From a virus: 28,617 nt of DNA. Position 1 is the stretch's first letter, and every line of letters starts with the position of its first letter. Below the pieces are notes generated by a model that saw only the letters and a program-made list of their open reading frames with translations, was not told the origin of the DNA and made no database searches. The stretch spans positions 1 through 28,617 of the IMG/VR virus record IMGVR_UViG_3300026097_000075. The stretch is one strand, 5' to 3'. The position numbers were made by a program, and so were the translations under genes. Below are positions 1-8,719 of this stretch, piece by piece.

Positions 1-1
1 T

Positions 2-232
2 CTTCGTCCGTTTATGAAAAAGTTCGAGGGTATCGCAGATGTAGCATCCGACAACGACAAGTCCATGAACCTACTCATGGAATGTGTTCAAATCGCTATG
101 AAACAGTACAACCCTGAGTTGGCTGGAGATATCAAGACATTGGAAGATAACATTGACCTTCCAACTGTTTACAAGATTGTTGAAGAGGCTTCCGGTGTAA
201 ACCTTGGCGAAGTCACCAATCTTATGAACTAA
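2..232 (+). CDS. Tail assembly chaperone-like protein, 3' end (5' truncated by window edge)
   Basis: The reading frame is open to the left edge: codons at 2-13 read Leu-Arg-Pro-Phe before the first Met at 14. No ribosome binding site precedes that Met, so the true start lies outside the window. About 76 residues are visible, acidic and helical, ending with TAA. The gene lies 25 bp upstream of the tape measure gene, which is where siphophages encode their tail assembly chaperones. In that family the longer product is usually made by a programmed ribosomal frameshift, so this piece could be the downstream half of such a fusion. The slippery site would be outside the window. Function is inferred from position and general character only; no catalytic motif is visible. 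Confidence 0.6.
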   Translation, partial: LRPFMKKFEGIADVASDNDKSMNLLMECVQIAMKQYNPELAGDIKTLEDNIDLPTVYKIVEEASGVNLGEVTNLMN

Positions 233-257
233 TAATATAACCAAGAGGTGCTAGTGG

Positions 258-3200
258 ATGGCTGATATTCAGGCTAATATAGGTATAGGTGTTGATACAT
301 CACAAGCCTTAGCGTCTATTAGACAGCTACAGCGTGAAATATCAGTCTTCCACACCCTCATGGCCAAGGGCGGTGCAAACGCCGCTGCAAAGTCTATGGC
401 TATGCAGCAAGGCCTCATAAACACAATAAATGAGACCGGCAGATTCTCTGCCAGCATGACTCGCATTAGTTCGAGTACCGAGAGTTTCACAAACGCCCTT
501 GAAAAGAACAAGCTCTCTATGGGCCAGTACTTCCGATATGCTGGGGGTGCTTCTAAAAGCTTTGGAAAAATGTTTTCCAGAGAATTCAACACAATTAACC
601 GTGTCGCCACTGAAAGAGTAAAGGATCTTCAGACCCAATACATTAGCATGGGTCGTGACGCCAACGGGGCGCTTCAGTCTATCAAGGTCCGTCCTCTCGC
701 TCTTGATATGAATAACCTTGGTACCAAGGTACAGCTAGCCGCACAAAAGCAACAAATATTTAATCAGCTAATGAAGCAGGGTACAACAAACCTGCTTAAC
801 TTTGGTAAGAATACACAGTGGGCTGGTAGACAGCTTATGGTTGGTTTTACCATCCCCCTGACAATTTTTGGTGCTACTGCTGCTAGAGAGTTTCAGAAGC
901 TAGAAGAGCAAGCCGTTAGGTTCCGTAGAGTCTATGGTGACATGTTCACCACTGATGCTGATACCGAAAAGGCTTTAGCCAACGTTAGACAGCTAGCAGA
1001 AGAATTTACAAAGTATGGTGTTGCAGTAGAAAAGACTATTGGGCTAGCGGCAAAAGTTGCTCAAATGGGAAATGTGGGAGAAGATCTTACCGCACAGGTT
1101 ACTCAGGCCACAAGGCTGGCGGTACTGGGTGGTCTAGAACAAGAGGAAGCCCTTGACACAACAATATCTTTAACAAATGCATTCGGCATTGCAGCAGAAG
1201 ATCTTGCTGGAAAAATTGCATTTCTTAACGCTGCAGAAAACCAAACAATTCTCTCTATCGAAGACTTTAACGAGGCTATTCCAAAAGCTGGTTCTGTTGT
1301 ACAACAGCTTGGCGGAGATGTTGAAGACCTTGCATTCTTCCTTACCGCTATGCGTGAGGGCGGAATTAATGCCAGCCAAGGTGCCAACGCACTTAAGACA
1401 TCTCTAGCTCGTCTAGTCGCTCCGACCGAGGTAGCAAAGAAAGAGATGGCAGCGTTTGGAATTGACATTGTTGGAATTGTAGAACAGAATGCGGGTAACC
1501 TTAGACAAACAGTTTTAGCATTGGGACAAGAGTTAGACGGACTTGACGCACTAAATAGAGCAAGAGCAATTGAGCAATTGTTTGGAAAATTCCAGTTTGC
1601 TCGCATGTCTACAATGTTCCAAAACATATCTAAAGAAGGTAGTCAGGCTAGCAAAATCCTAGAGCTAACCACAAACAGTATGGAAGAGCTTGGGATTGTA
1701 GCCGAAAGAGAGCTTAAGGCGGTAGAGGACTCTCCAGCATTTAGACTTAAAAAACAGATGGAAGAGTTAAAGGCCGCTCTGGCTCCTATTGGAGAAGAGT
1801 TTATAAAGGCTGTTGGACCACTTATTGAGTTCGGGACAAAGCTTCTTAAGTCATTTAATAATCTTGGCGATGGCGGGAAGCAGTTCATTGTAATTCTTAC
1901 CACTGTCGCCGGCGTGGTCGCGCCTGCAGCACTAATGGCCTTTGGTCTTATTGCTAACGGTGTTGCAAACCTTCTTAAATTCTTCCTTTTCTTGGGTAAT
2001 GCTTTTGGAATGCTTAGTGGAAAGAGCACGCTACTAGGTGGCCAAACTGAGTACATGACTCAGCAGCAGATCGAAGCGGCAGCTGTAGCAGCATCACTAG
2101 GACAAAGCCATAGCAATCTTACACAAATCTTTACCTCAGAAGCTTCTGCTATATCTAATTTGGTTGCTCAGTATCGTGCAGCAATACAAGCACAAAGACA
2201 GTTGTCTATTGGACAGACCGCTCGTGGAGTAGCGGCAAGGGGAGGCCCCAGACCACAGGGATTTGCCGAGGGTGGAATTATTCGAGGGCCAGGCAGCGGC
2301 ACATCTGACTCTATTTTTGCAATGTTGTCGAATGGTGAGGCAGTCATTCCAGCCGCAGTCGTTCGGGAAAATCCAGAAGCTATAAAGCAACTAATTTCTG
2401 GAAACATCCCCGGATACAGTAAGGGCGGGGTTGTCGGTGCCGGCGAGACAAAGGGTTACACAGACTACGTTGCAAAGTTTAGCAAAGATCTTAACCTTGG
2501 TAAAAAGTCAAGAGCTGATTCTGTAGGAGAGCTAAAAATTGGTGGAGAGGCAATTTATTCTCCAGTTGTTTCTAAGATAGCAGAGGAGCTGGGGGCAACC
2601 ACGCCAGAACAGGTTAGGTCTCTTGTGGCAAGTAACCCACAATTTAAGAAGTTTGCTGGGGATCTTAGCAGAGGAGTTATAGAAGGTGTTGCCGCCGGAG
2701 CTGCAGACCAAAACCCAACCGATCAAGAGATTTACGGAATAGTTGAGGGAATTAGGCCCACAGAAGAGGCTGGATATTCTTCAGACTTTATCGCCGCAGA
2801 AGAAAGAGCAAGAACAAGGATAACCACTGTAGAGAACACTGCAGAAAAAAGGGTGGACGAAACGGGGAAGGTAAGAACTGCTGGAAGGCAGAAGCTGCTA
2901 GAAGAGGGCAGCTTCTATAAGGGTGGCGGTCCAAGATTCCAAAAGGTTGAAGATCTTTTAGAAGGCCAGGTTCCCGAAGGTACTCAGTTGTCGCACCTTG
3001 TAGATTACGAAGTTGGAAAACCAGAAGACTTCTCTGACGGCAGAAGAATGACAGCCCCCTCAATGAGGCTGCAAGAAAACCTGGTCGCGGGCAGAGAAAC
3101 CCTTTATGATGAAGCAACCAAACAAAGATTTGCGGCTCCAGTAGGAACAACAAAAGCAGGGGCCGCAGAAATCATAGCAAACGCTCAACCTTTGGCAGAA

Positions 3201-6200
3201 ACTCAAGGGGCGGAAGACGCCAACGGGTATATGAACGCGGCAGAAGCTGCAGTAGCACAGCAAGCTCCAAGCTTCTTGCCAAATCTTCTAGACGCCGGAG
3301 GCTGGAATTCCCCTCACCCAACGTGGGTTTCTCAAGGCGCTGAAGATGGGGAGGGATATCAGGACGCCTTTGAGGCTGCAGCTTCTGGAACAGGAAAGCC
3401 ACCACTACCTGGAAACCTTGCAGCACCCAAGCCACCAACAACCCCTCTACCAGGAATGGCCCCTCCGCCAACCCCCGCCAAGCCGGGGCTGAGAGGAAGG
3501 GTAGCAGGCTTTGGCAAAAAGGTTGGAAGCAAAGCAGAGGATGTTTTCTTTAAAACTGCTCCTGGTAAAAAAATGGCTAACTATTTTGCCGAAACTTCTG
3601 GGGCAAATGTTACAGACAGTAAGGGAAACATCGTTTCAACAACTGGGGCACCCGCACCAGTAAAGGTAGTTAATGAGGTAGCTTTTGACCCAGCATTAGA
3701 AAATGCGATACGGTCAGGTAACATTGAATCTGAAAACCTTGCAGAAACAATGGAAAGACAGCAAGGCTCTATTGACGACAACACCGATATGGTGTCAGAT
3801 AAAGTAAAGCAAGAAAAGGCCGCCATCAAAGAAGATAGAAGGCAAAAAAGACAAGCTAGAGCAGGAAAAGCTTTGGGTGCCCTTGGAACTGCAACAATGG
3901 TCGCTGGTATGGCAACACAGGTTGACGGTAAGGTTGGAGAAGTTGCCCAAAAGGCTTTGCCAGCACTTGCTGGGCTCTCTGCAGTAGCACCACTTCTAAT
4001 GGCGCTTCCAGCACCCATAGCAGCGCTTGTAGCAGTAATTGGTCTAGGTGTTGGAGCATTCTTCTTATACAACAAAACAATTAAAGATGCTACTGAAAAA
4101 GCAAACAGGCTTGGAAAAGCTCTGGGCACCGGATCTGAAGCTCTTCAAAAATATGCAGATGCCACAGGCAAAGCAAGGCCATCAGAAATTAGGGATAAGC
4201 AAAGAGAAGAGATGCGAAGCCCCTTTAAGATTCAGCCAGGGGAAACCCCATTTGGACAATCCTTTGTCGGTTCTGACGAAGGGCAAGAGCTACTGTCATC
4301 TGTTAGAGAGATGATTGATTTTAAGGGCATGGACGCCGCCCAAGCCATGCTCACACAACAGCTGCAAGCAGCTTTAATCGAGGGATCTCTAACTCAAGAA
4401 CAAGCCAGAGGCATTGCCTTAGCTCTGGGACAAGAAATGGACGATCTAAACTTTTCTATGGATGTAAATGCTAAGCTAGTAGACATTTTTGGTCCAAACG
4501 GCGAGGACCTTGAGTCAGACCCTCTAAGCTATGCAATAGAACTAAACGCAGAGCTTACTGATCAAACCCTGTCTTCTGGAGAAAACCTTTCAGCACTAAC
4601 AGAACAATACTCAGGCTTTGATGGGCTAGTAGAAAGTGCAAAGGGTAGCGTTGACGGGGTAACGGAAGAGCTTGCAAAGGTTGAGCCCTGGCTAGAAGCT
4701 AACACCCCAGCTTGGATTAATGCAATTTCAAAGGTGCCAATTCTTGGTGGCGCTGCATCAATCTTTAGGCTGGGCGCCCAGGCTACGGCAGCCGTCAAGG
4801 GCATGTTTTCGGGTGGAATGGAGGGGCAGGTTGAGCTTGCAGAAGAGGCTGGCAGAAACGCTGCCCTAATTACAGGAACTATGCAAGCGTTTGCTAATAA
4901 CCTAGACGCTATTGATGTAAGATACGACAAGCTTATAAATTCAGCAGAGCTTGAGGGTAACCTAGACCTTGTAAATCAGCTAACAGAAGAAAAAACACAA
5001 AAGCAAGTAGATTACTTAGAAGACTACAAGGCAAGGGTTGACTCTATTTCTGCTCAGTTTGCAGGGTTTGACCCAAGTGTGCAAACAGATATTTTAGAAA
5101 ACATAGATGAGTCTATTCTTAAAAAGTTTGAAGATGACCCAGTACAAAAAGCATTAGCAGAAACTGCGTTGGAAGGCCTTGATGCCCAAAACCTTTTGCC
5201 AGATCAAGAGTTCTTGATTAAGGCTCAAGTCGATGCCGGAAATGTATCGCTTTCAACACTTTCTGCACTTGCCAATGGTGACTCCGTAACCTCTACGTAT
5301 TTTGTAGAAGCGGTAGCAAATGTTGGAGGAAAAGACGCAGACCTTGCAATGCAAATAGCGCAAGGCTTTGGAGACAACGTAGAGGCAAAACAAAGCTTTA
5401 TGTTTGATGTCGCTACAGAGAACCCAACAGAAGCAAAAGAAACAATAGAGACATTCAACACAATCAATAAAATGAGAGGTGTTATGGGGGATGACTCAGA
5501 AGTTTTGATGAGAGCAACTGTTTCACTCAAAGAAGACGACCCAGCAGCTTACGATGATTTAAATAACGATCTAGACTACTTAAATTCTCTAGATGGCAAA
5601 GAAATAACTACCACAATGATTTCCGAACACATTGGAGACGATGTTGCTAGCATAGTTGCAGAAAACCAGGACTACTTTGATTCGCTTCCCCCAGAACAAA
5701 AAATTGATTATGTAATTGCTCTAAGATCTATGGCCACAGCATACACAGATCCAGAATTTAAAGAAATTGTGTATGGCTGGGCTTTGGCAAATAACGGTGC
5801 TATTGGTGGAATGACAAAGGATGAAATTTTTGGTGCAAATGTTAGCAGATATATGGCACACATGGCCGATCTTGCCACAACTGGAACTGGCGTTGCTTCA
5901 GAGACAGAGGCCGACCCTGGTCCAGGAAGCTCAGGCTCTGGCTCAGAGCCACAAGTAGACAGCCTCATCACAAAACTTAGAGATCTTCGTAACGCTACAG
6001 TTAGCATGAAGAAGGGCTGGGAGGGTATGCAAGAAACCCTAAGCTCTATTTTTGCTGGCGGAACAACTCAAATGAATATGTTTAATGGTCTCGAAAAACA
6101 AATTCGTAGCCTTGGAGTTGGAGAAGGTTTAATTGCACAAATTGTCGGTATGGATCCTGATGAATATGAAAAGCGTAAGAACGAGCTGTTTGAGTTTGAT

Positions 6201-8126
6201 GGTTTAGGGAACATCGTTAGGGCCAAGGGCAAGCTTTTGAATATGAATGCGGCTTTTGACGCAGTGGCTATTGGAGACTACGTAAATGGTCAAGAAAAGT
6301 TTATCACAAAAACAAAGAATCAAATTTCAGCAATTAGCACATTGACAGCAAATGGAATGTCTTTGGCGGACGCATATGAGGCAGTACAAGATGAGGCTCT
6401 TGCTGCCGCTATTGCTCAGGGTGCGAGCACGGAACAAATTAAAGAAATTCTTAGAGTCACGGAGCTAGCCAAAGAGCTAGAAGAAGATCTTGAAGAGCAA
6501 AGAGAGCGCTCTAGAATTTCCGAATCTGTTCGTAAGACTAACGAAGAGTTTTCTAACCAGGTTGCTATTCTGAGAGAGCTTTCTAAGGCACAAGGAGAAT
6601 ACTCCGACGAACAGGTTAAAGCTATTATGGGCGATAAGGACCTGCAAAAGATTTTCTTAGACCCCAGCATTGACTCCAAAGCCCTAGAGGCAGCGCTAAA
6701 GAATGCTGAAGAAAAAGCAAACCTTGAAGTTCAGATTGCCATTGCTGAGGGTAGAGAAGAAGAGCTATTCGGACAATACCTAACAGACATTAATGACTAC
6801 TTTAGTAAAGAGCGGGCAGTAATTGATGTAACCTTTGAAGCAGATACCGCTGCAGACAATGACCTAATTAGAGATGCCCAAAATCAAATAGCTGCAATCC
6901 AGTATCAGCTAGATGATTACAATGCCGAGCTTGAAAGAATTTCTTGGCAAGAAGAAGACATTAATGAAAAGTATGACAAGCGTGCAGAAGCTTTGGACAA
7001 TGTAGCCAAGGCCAATGAAAGAATCAACAATTTACAAAAAGCTCAGCTAGACATTGCAGAAGCTCTTTCTCGTGGAGATGTGGCAGCAGCTGCAAGGGCA
7101 CAGCAGGAGCTTCGTACCCAGCAGGCACAGGCGGCAGAAGAGGCTCAAAAAGAAGCACTAGAAAGACAAAGAACTCAAGAGATTGAAGCCGTAAGGTCTA
7201 CATCTGGCCTGGGAAGAAAAGAAATCGAAGACCTGATTACCACACTTGAAAGACAGGTATTTGAAATAGAAGAGGCAAGTCTTGAGCCAGCACAAGAAAG
7301 AATTAGACTAGCAGAAATTACAAGGGACCTAGCTATCGAGCAGATAGAGCTTAACGGCATGGCAAGGGAAGAGTTTGATGCAATTGCAGCGGCTACATCT
7401 CTAGCTGCAATCAATATGGAAGATATGGCTACCTCTGCTGAAAAACTTGTAGCTATGGGGCAGTTTATTCAAACAGGTACCAAGCCTGCAAACTGGGAAG
7501 AGCTTTTCCCCATGCCAAAAGCAGCACCTGCACCAGCACCTTCTAGTGGAGGCGGAGGCTCTTCCGCACCGCGAGCAAATAGAAAAGACGAGTGGACAAT
7601 GCCAGACGGAACACCACTAAAGAACCTGGTGCCTGCCGGAATGTCTTGGAACCAATACTACAATGAAAATCGTGGAGGACCAGACGGACTAGACCAAAAG
7701 CTAAGCCCAACATACAGCGCAAACGGTGGAATGATTGTTCCAAAGAGAATGGCTGTAGGCGGAATGGTGGGTGGCGTTAGCGCACCACCACTACAAATGG
7801 CCATGGGCGGAAAGGTCAAGGGGTACCCCATGGGAGGACTCATTCCGTACAAGTCCAACGGTGGCTTCTTTAAATCACTTGGGTCAGACACAGTACCCGC
7901 AATGCTAACCCCAGGAGAGTACGTTGTTCGCAGACCAGCTGTTAAAAACTTTGGGGTAAAAAATCTTGAAGATATTAATCGTGGCACATACAGTGACGGT
8001 TCCGTGTATAATTATAACTTGAATGTAAACGTCAAGTCTGACTCAGATCCAAACAGAATTGCAAACACAGTTATGCGTAGTATCAAGCAGGTAGAGGGGC
8101 AAAGAATTAGGGGGAATAGAATTTAA
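258..8126 (+). CDS. Phage tail tape measure protein (2622 residues)
   Basis: This gene sets tail length and is threaded through the tail tube before DNA ejection. The ATG at 258 follows AGAGGTG (244-250). Residues about 195-410 look like the TP901/PhageMin_Tail tape measure core. Hydrophobic segments lie at about 541-587 and 1232-1272. A Gly-rich motif with the core SDSIFAML and NGEAVIP is at 672-698, and a related motif (SDTVPAML, PGEYVV) is at 2535-2557 near the C-terminus. Residues about 980-1085 contain a short repeated acidic motif and a Pro-rich stretch. Gly/Ser linkers lie near 1881-1900 and 2421-2440. A long coiled-coil-like region spans about 2208-2378. At roughly 0.15 nm per residue the tail would be near 390 nm. 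It ends in a TAATG overlap with the next tail gene. Identity is very secure from size, core and position; the roles of the internal insertions are unknown. Confidence 0.97.
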   Translation: MADIQANIGIGVDTSQALASIRQLQREISVFHTLMAKGGANAAAKSMAMQQGLINTINETGRFSASMTRISSSTESFTNALEKNKLSMGQYFRYAGGASKSFGKMFSREFNTINRVATERVKDLQTQYISMGRDANGALQSIKVRPLALDMNNLGTKVQLAAQKQQIFNQLMKQGTTNLLNFGKNTQWAGRQLMVGFTIPLTIFGATAAREFQKLEEQAVRFRRVYGDMFTTDADTEKALANVRQLAEEFTKYGVAVEKTIGLAAKVAQMGNVGEDLTAQVTQATRLAVLGGLEQEEALDTTISLTNAFGIAAEDLAGKIAFLNAAENQTILSIEDFNEAIPKAGSVVQQLGGDVEDLAFFLTAMREGGINASQGANALKTSLARLVAPTEVAKKEMAAFGIDIVGIVEQNAGNLRQTVLALGQELDGLDALNRARAIEQLFGKFQFARMSTMFQNISKEGSQASKILELTTNSMEELGIVAERELKAVEDSPAFRLKKQMEELKAALAPIGEEFIKAVGPLIEFGTKLLKSFNNLGDGGKQFIVILTTVAGVVAPAALMAFGLIANGVANLLKFFLFLGNAFGMLSGKSTLLGGQTEYMTQQQIEAAAVAASLGQSHSNLTQIFTSEASAISNLVAQYRAAIQAQRQLSIGQTARGVAARGGPRPQGFAEGGIIRGPGSGTSDSIFAMLSNGEAVIPAAVVRENPEAIKQLISGNIPGYSKGGVVGAGETKGYTDYVAKFSKDLNLGKKSRADSVGELKIGGEAIYSPVVSKIAEELGATTPEQVRSLVASNPQFKKFAGDLSRGVIEGVAAGAADQNPTDQEIYGIVEGIRPTEEAGYSSDFIAAEERARTRITTVENTAEKRVDETGKVRTAGRQKLLEEGSFYKGGGPRFQKVEDLLEGQVPEGTQLSHLVDYEVGKPEDFSDGRRMTAPSMRLQENLVAGRETLYDEATKQRFAAPVGTTKAGAAEIIANAQPLAETQGAEDANGYMNAAEAAVAQQAPSFLPNLLDAGGWNSPHPTWVSQGAEDGEGYQDAFEAAASGTGKPPLPGNLAAPKPPTTPLPGMAPPPTPAKPGLRGRVAGFGKKVGSKAEDVFFKTAPGKKMANYFAETSGANVTDSKGNIVSTTGAPAPVKVVNEVAFDPALENAIRSGNIESENLAETMERQQGSIDDNTDMVSDKVKQEKAAIKEDRRQKRQARAGKALGALGTATMVAGMATQVDGKVGEVAQKALPALAGLSAVAPLLMALPAPIAALVAVIGLGVGAFFLYNKTIKDATEKANRLGKALGTGSEALQKYADATGKARPSEIRDKQREEMRSPFKIQPGETPFGQSFVGSDEGQELLSSVREMIDFKGMDAAQAMLTQQLQAALIEGSLTQEQARGIALALGQEMDDLNFSMDVNAKLVDIFGPNGEDLESDPLSYAIELNAELTDQTLSSGENLSALTEQYSGFDGLVESAKGSVDGVTEELAKVEPWLEANTPAWINAISKVPILGGAASIFRLGAQATAAVKGMFSGGMEGQVELAEEAGRNAALITGTMQAFANNLDAIDVRYDKLINSAELEGNLDLVNQLTEEKTQKQVDYLEDYKARVDSISAQFAGFDPSVQTDILENIDESILKKFEDDPVQKALAETALEGLDAQNLLPDQEFLIKAQVDAGNVSLSTLSALANGDSVTSTYFVEAVANVGGKDADLAMQIAQGFGDNVEAKQSFMFDVATENPTEAKETIETFNTINKMRGVMGDDSEVLMRATVSLKEDDPAAYDDLNNDLDYLNSLDGKEITTTMISEHIGDDVASIVAENQDYFDSLPPEQKIDYVIALRSMATAYTDPEFKEIVYGWALANNGAIGGMTKDEIFGANVSRYMAHMADLATTGTGVASETEADPGPGSSGSGSEPQVDSLITKLRDLRNATVSMKKGWEGMQETLSSIFAGGTTQMNMFNGLEKQIRSLGVGEGLIAQIVGMDPDEYEKRKNELFEFDGLGNIVRAKGKLLNMNAAFDAVAIGDYVNGQEKFITKTKNQISAISTLTANGMSLADAYEAVQDEALAAAIAQGASTEQIKEILRVTELAKELEEDLEEQRERSRISESVRKTNEEFSNQVAILRELSKAQGEYSDEQVKAIMGDKDLQKIFLDPSIDSKALEAALKNAEEKANLEVQIAIAEGREEELFGQYLTDINDYFSKERAVIDVTFEADTAADNDLIRDAQNQIAAIQYQLDDYNAELERISWQEEDINEKYDKRAEALDNVAKANERINNLQKAQLDIAEALSRGDVAAAARAQQELRTQQAQAAEEAQKEALERQRTQEIEAVRSTSGLGRKEIEDLITTLERQVFEIEEASLEPAQERIRLAEITRDLAIEQIELNGMAREEFDAIAAATSLAAINMEDMATSAEKLVAMGQFIQTGTKPANWEELFPMPKAAPAPAPSSGGGGSSAPRANRKDEWTMPDGTPLKNLVPAGMSWNQYYNENRGGPDGLDQKLSPTYSANGGMIVPKRMAVGGMVGGVSAPPLQMAMGGKVKGYPMGGLIPYKSNGGFFKSLGSDTVPAMLTPGEYVVRRPAVKNFGVKNLEDINRGTYSDGSVYNYNLNVNVKSDSDPNRIANTVMRSIKQVEGQRIRGNRI
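2271..2351 (+). other. Internal Gly-rich 'SDSIxAMLSNGE' motif of the tape measure (copy 1)
   Basis: Residues 672-698 of the tape measure form a glycine-rich turn followed by SDSIFAMLSNGEAVIP. This motif is common in tape measure proteins, often toward the C-terminus. Here it lies a quarter of the way in, and a second copy is at 7860-7928. The motif family is recognised from memory; no function is assigned. Confidence 0.6.
3204..3380 (+). repeat. Two copies of a 16-residue acidic motif inside the tape measure
   Basis: Codons 3204-3251 and 3333-3380 encode QGAEDANGYMNAAEAA and QGAEDGEGYQDAFEAA, with 11 of 16 residues identical. They are spaced 43 residues apart and followed by a Pro-rich stretch. 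The DNA copies differ at many third positions, so this is either an old duplication or a peptide motif kept by selection. Its function is unknown. Confidence 0.6.
7725..7928 (+). repeat. Gly-Gly repeat array and C-terminal 'SDTVPAMLTPGE' motif of the tape measure (copy 2)
   Basis: Between residues 2490 and 2536 the Gly-Gly pair recurs six times (NGGM, VGGM, VGGV, MGGK, MGGL, NGGF), separated by short hydrophobic or basic stretches. The motif GSDTVPAMLTPGEYVV follows directly at 7881-7928. The region looks flexible and non-helical, unlike the helical remainder of the protein, so it may form a terminal adaptor contacting the tail tip or tail terminator. That role is inference. Confidence 0.55.
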
Positions 8127-8719
8127 TGGTTTCATCAACATACATGTCTAATCGTAAAAAATACACTAGACCACAGGCGATGTTGTTTTCGGATAACCCC
8201 GGAACTATTGACAACGGATTTTATGTCCCAGAGGGTACAGAGTTTGAAGACTTTATTGTGTTGTCAGACTATAACAGGCAGCCTATATCATTTAAAAACA
8301 ACAGGATTGAAAGCAAGGTCAGAACTATTAATGGCCGTATGCGTTCATACCACATTGCAGATAAAATGAATATTTCTGTTTCTTGGGACAACATTCCATC
8401 TAGATCTGCCAGTTCCGCTTTGGTTGTTGACGCAGTAAGCGGTGAAACGTTTATCGGTGAATCTGAAACTTCTTACATTATGGATAATGGTGCTGGTGCG
8501 GTAGACTTGTTAAACTGGTACGAAAATCATCAAGGATCTTTTTGGGTGTTTTTGGCATACGATAAGTTTAATAATTTTGAAACCGACAACTACAACAAGC
8601 TGGGCAGATATAATGAAATCGTAGAAGTTTTCTTTGAGGACTTTCAGTACGACGTATCAAAACGGGGTAGAGCAACGCACGACTTTTGGAATATATCGCT
8701 TAGCCTAGAAGAGGTATAA
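8126..8719 (+). CDS. Distal tail-like minor tail protein
   Basis: This 197-residue protein starts at the ATG of a TAATG overlap with the tape measure stop, which implies translational coupling. It occupies the position where siphophages encode the distal tail (Dit) protein, between the tape measure and the large tail-hub gene. The sequence is rich in beta-prone and aromatic residues (for example the SFWVFLAYDKF segment in the second half) and has no enzyme motif or signal peptide. In many actinophages the gene here is simply called minor tail protein. The Dit-like assignment rests on gene order and size rather than on a recognised motif. It ends in another TAATG overlap with the hub gene, so the three genes form one coupled unit. 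Confidence 0.65.
   Translation: MVSSTYMSNRKKYTRPQAMLFSDNPGTIDNGFYVPEGTEFEDFIVLSDYNRQPISFKNNRIESKVRTINGRMRSYHIADKMNISVSWDNIPSRSASSALVVDAVSGETFIGESETSYIMDNGAGAVDLLNWYENHQGSFWVFLAYDKFNNFETDNYNKLGRYNEIVEVFFEDFQYDVSKRGRATHDFWNISLSLEEV

Noticed and set aside
14-16. ATG at 14 as a true start of the first gene
   Set aside because: The frame is open upstream to the edge and no ribosome binding site precedes the ATG; the gene is 5' truncated.
1103-1627. Minus-strand open frame of 174 codons inside the tape measure gene
   Set aside because: Compositionally odd (Ser/Ala/Cys-rich) shadow of a long, well-supported + strand gene; no family pattern.
3581-4129. Minus-strand open frame of 182 codons inside the tape measure gene
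   Set aside because: Shadow frame opposite alanine/lysine-rich codons; no motif and no neighbouring minus-strand genes.
4048-4314. Plus-strand 88-codon frame inside the tape measure
   Set aside because: Alternate frame of the tape measure; low-complexity and without domain pattern.
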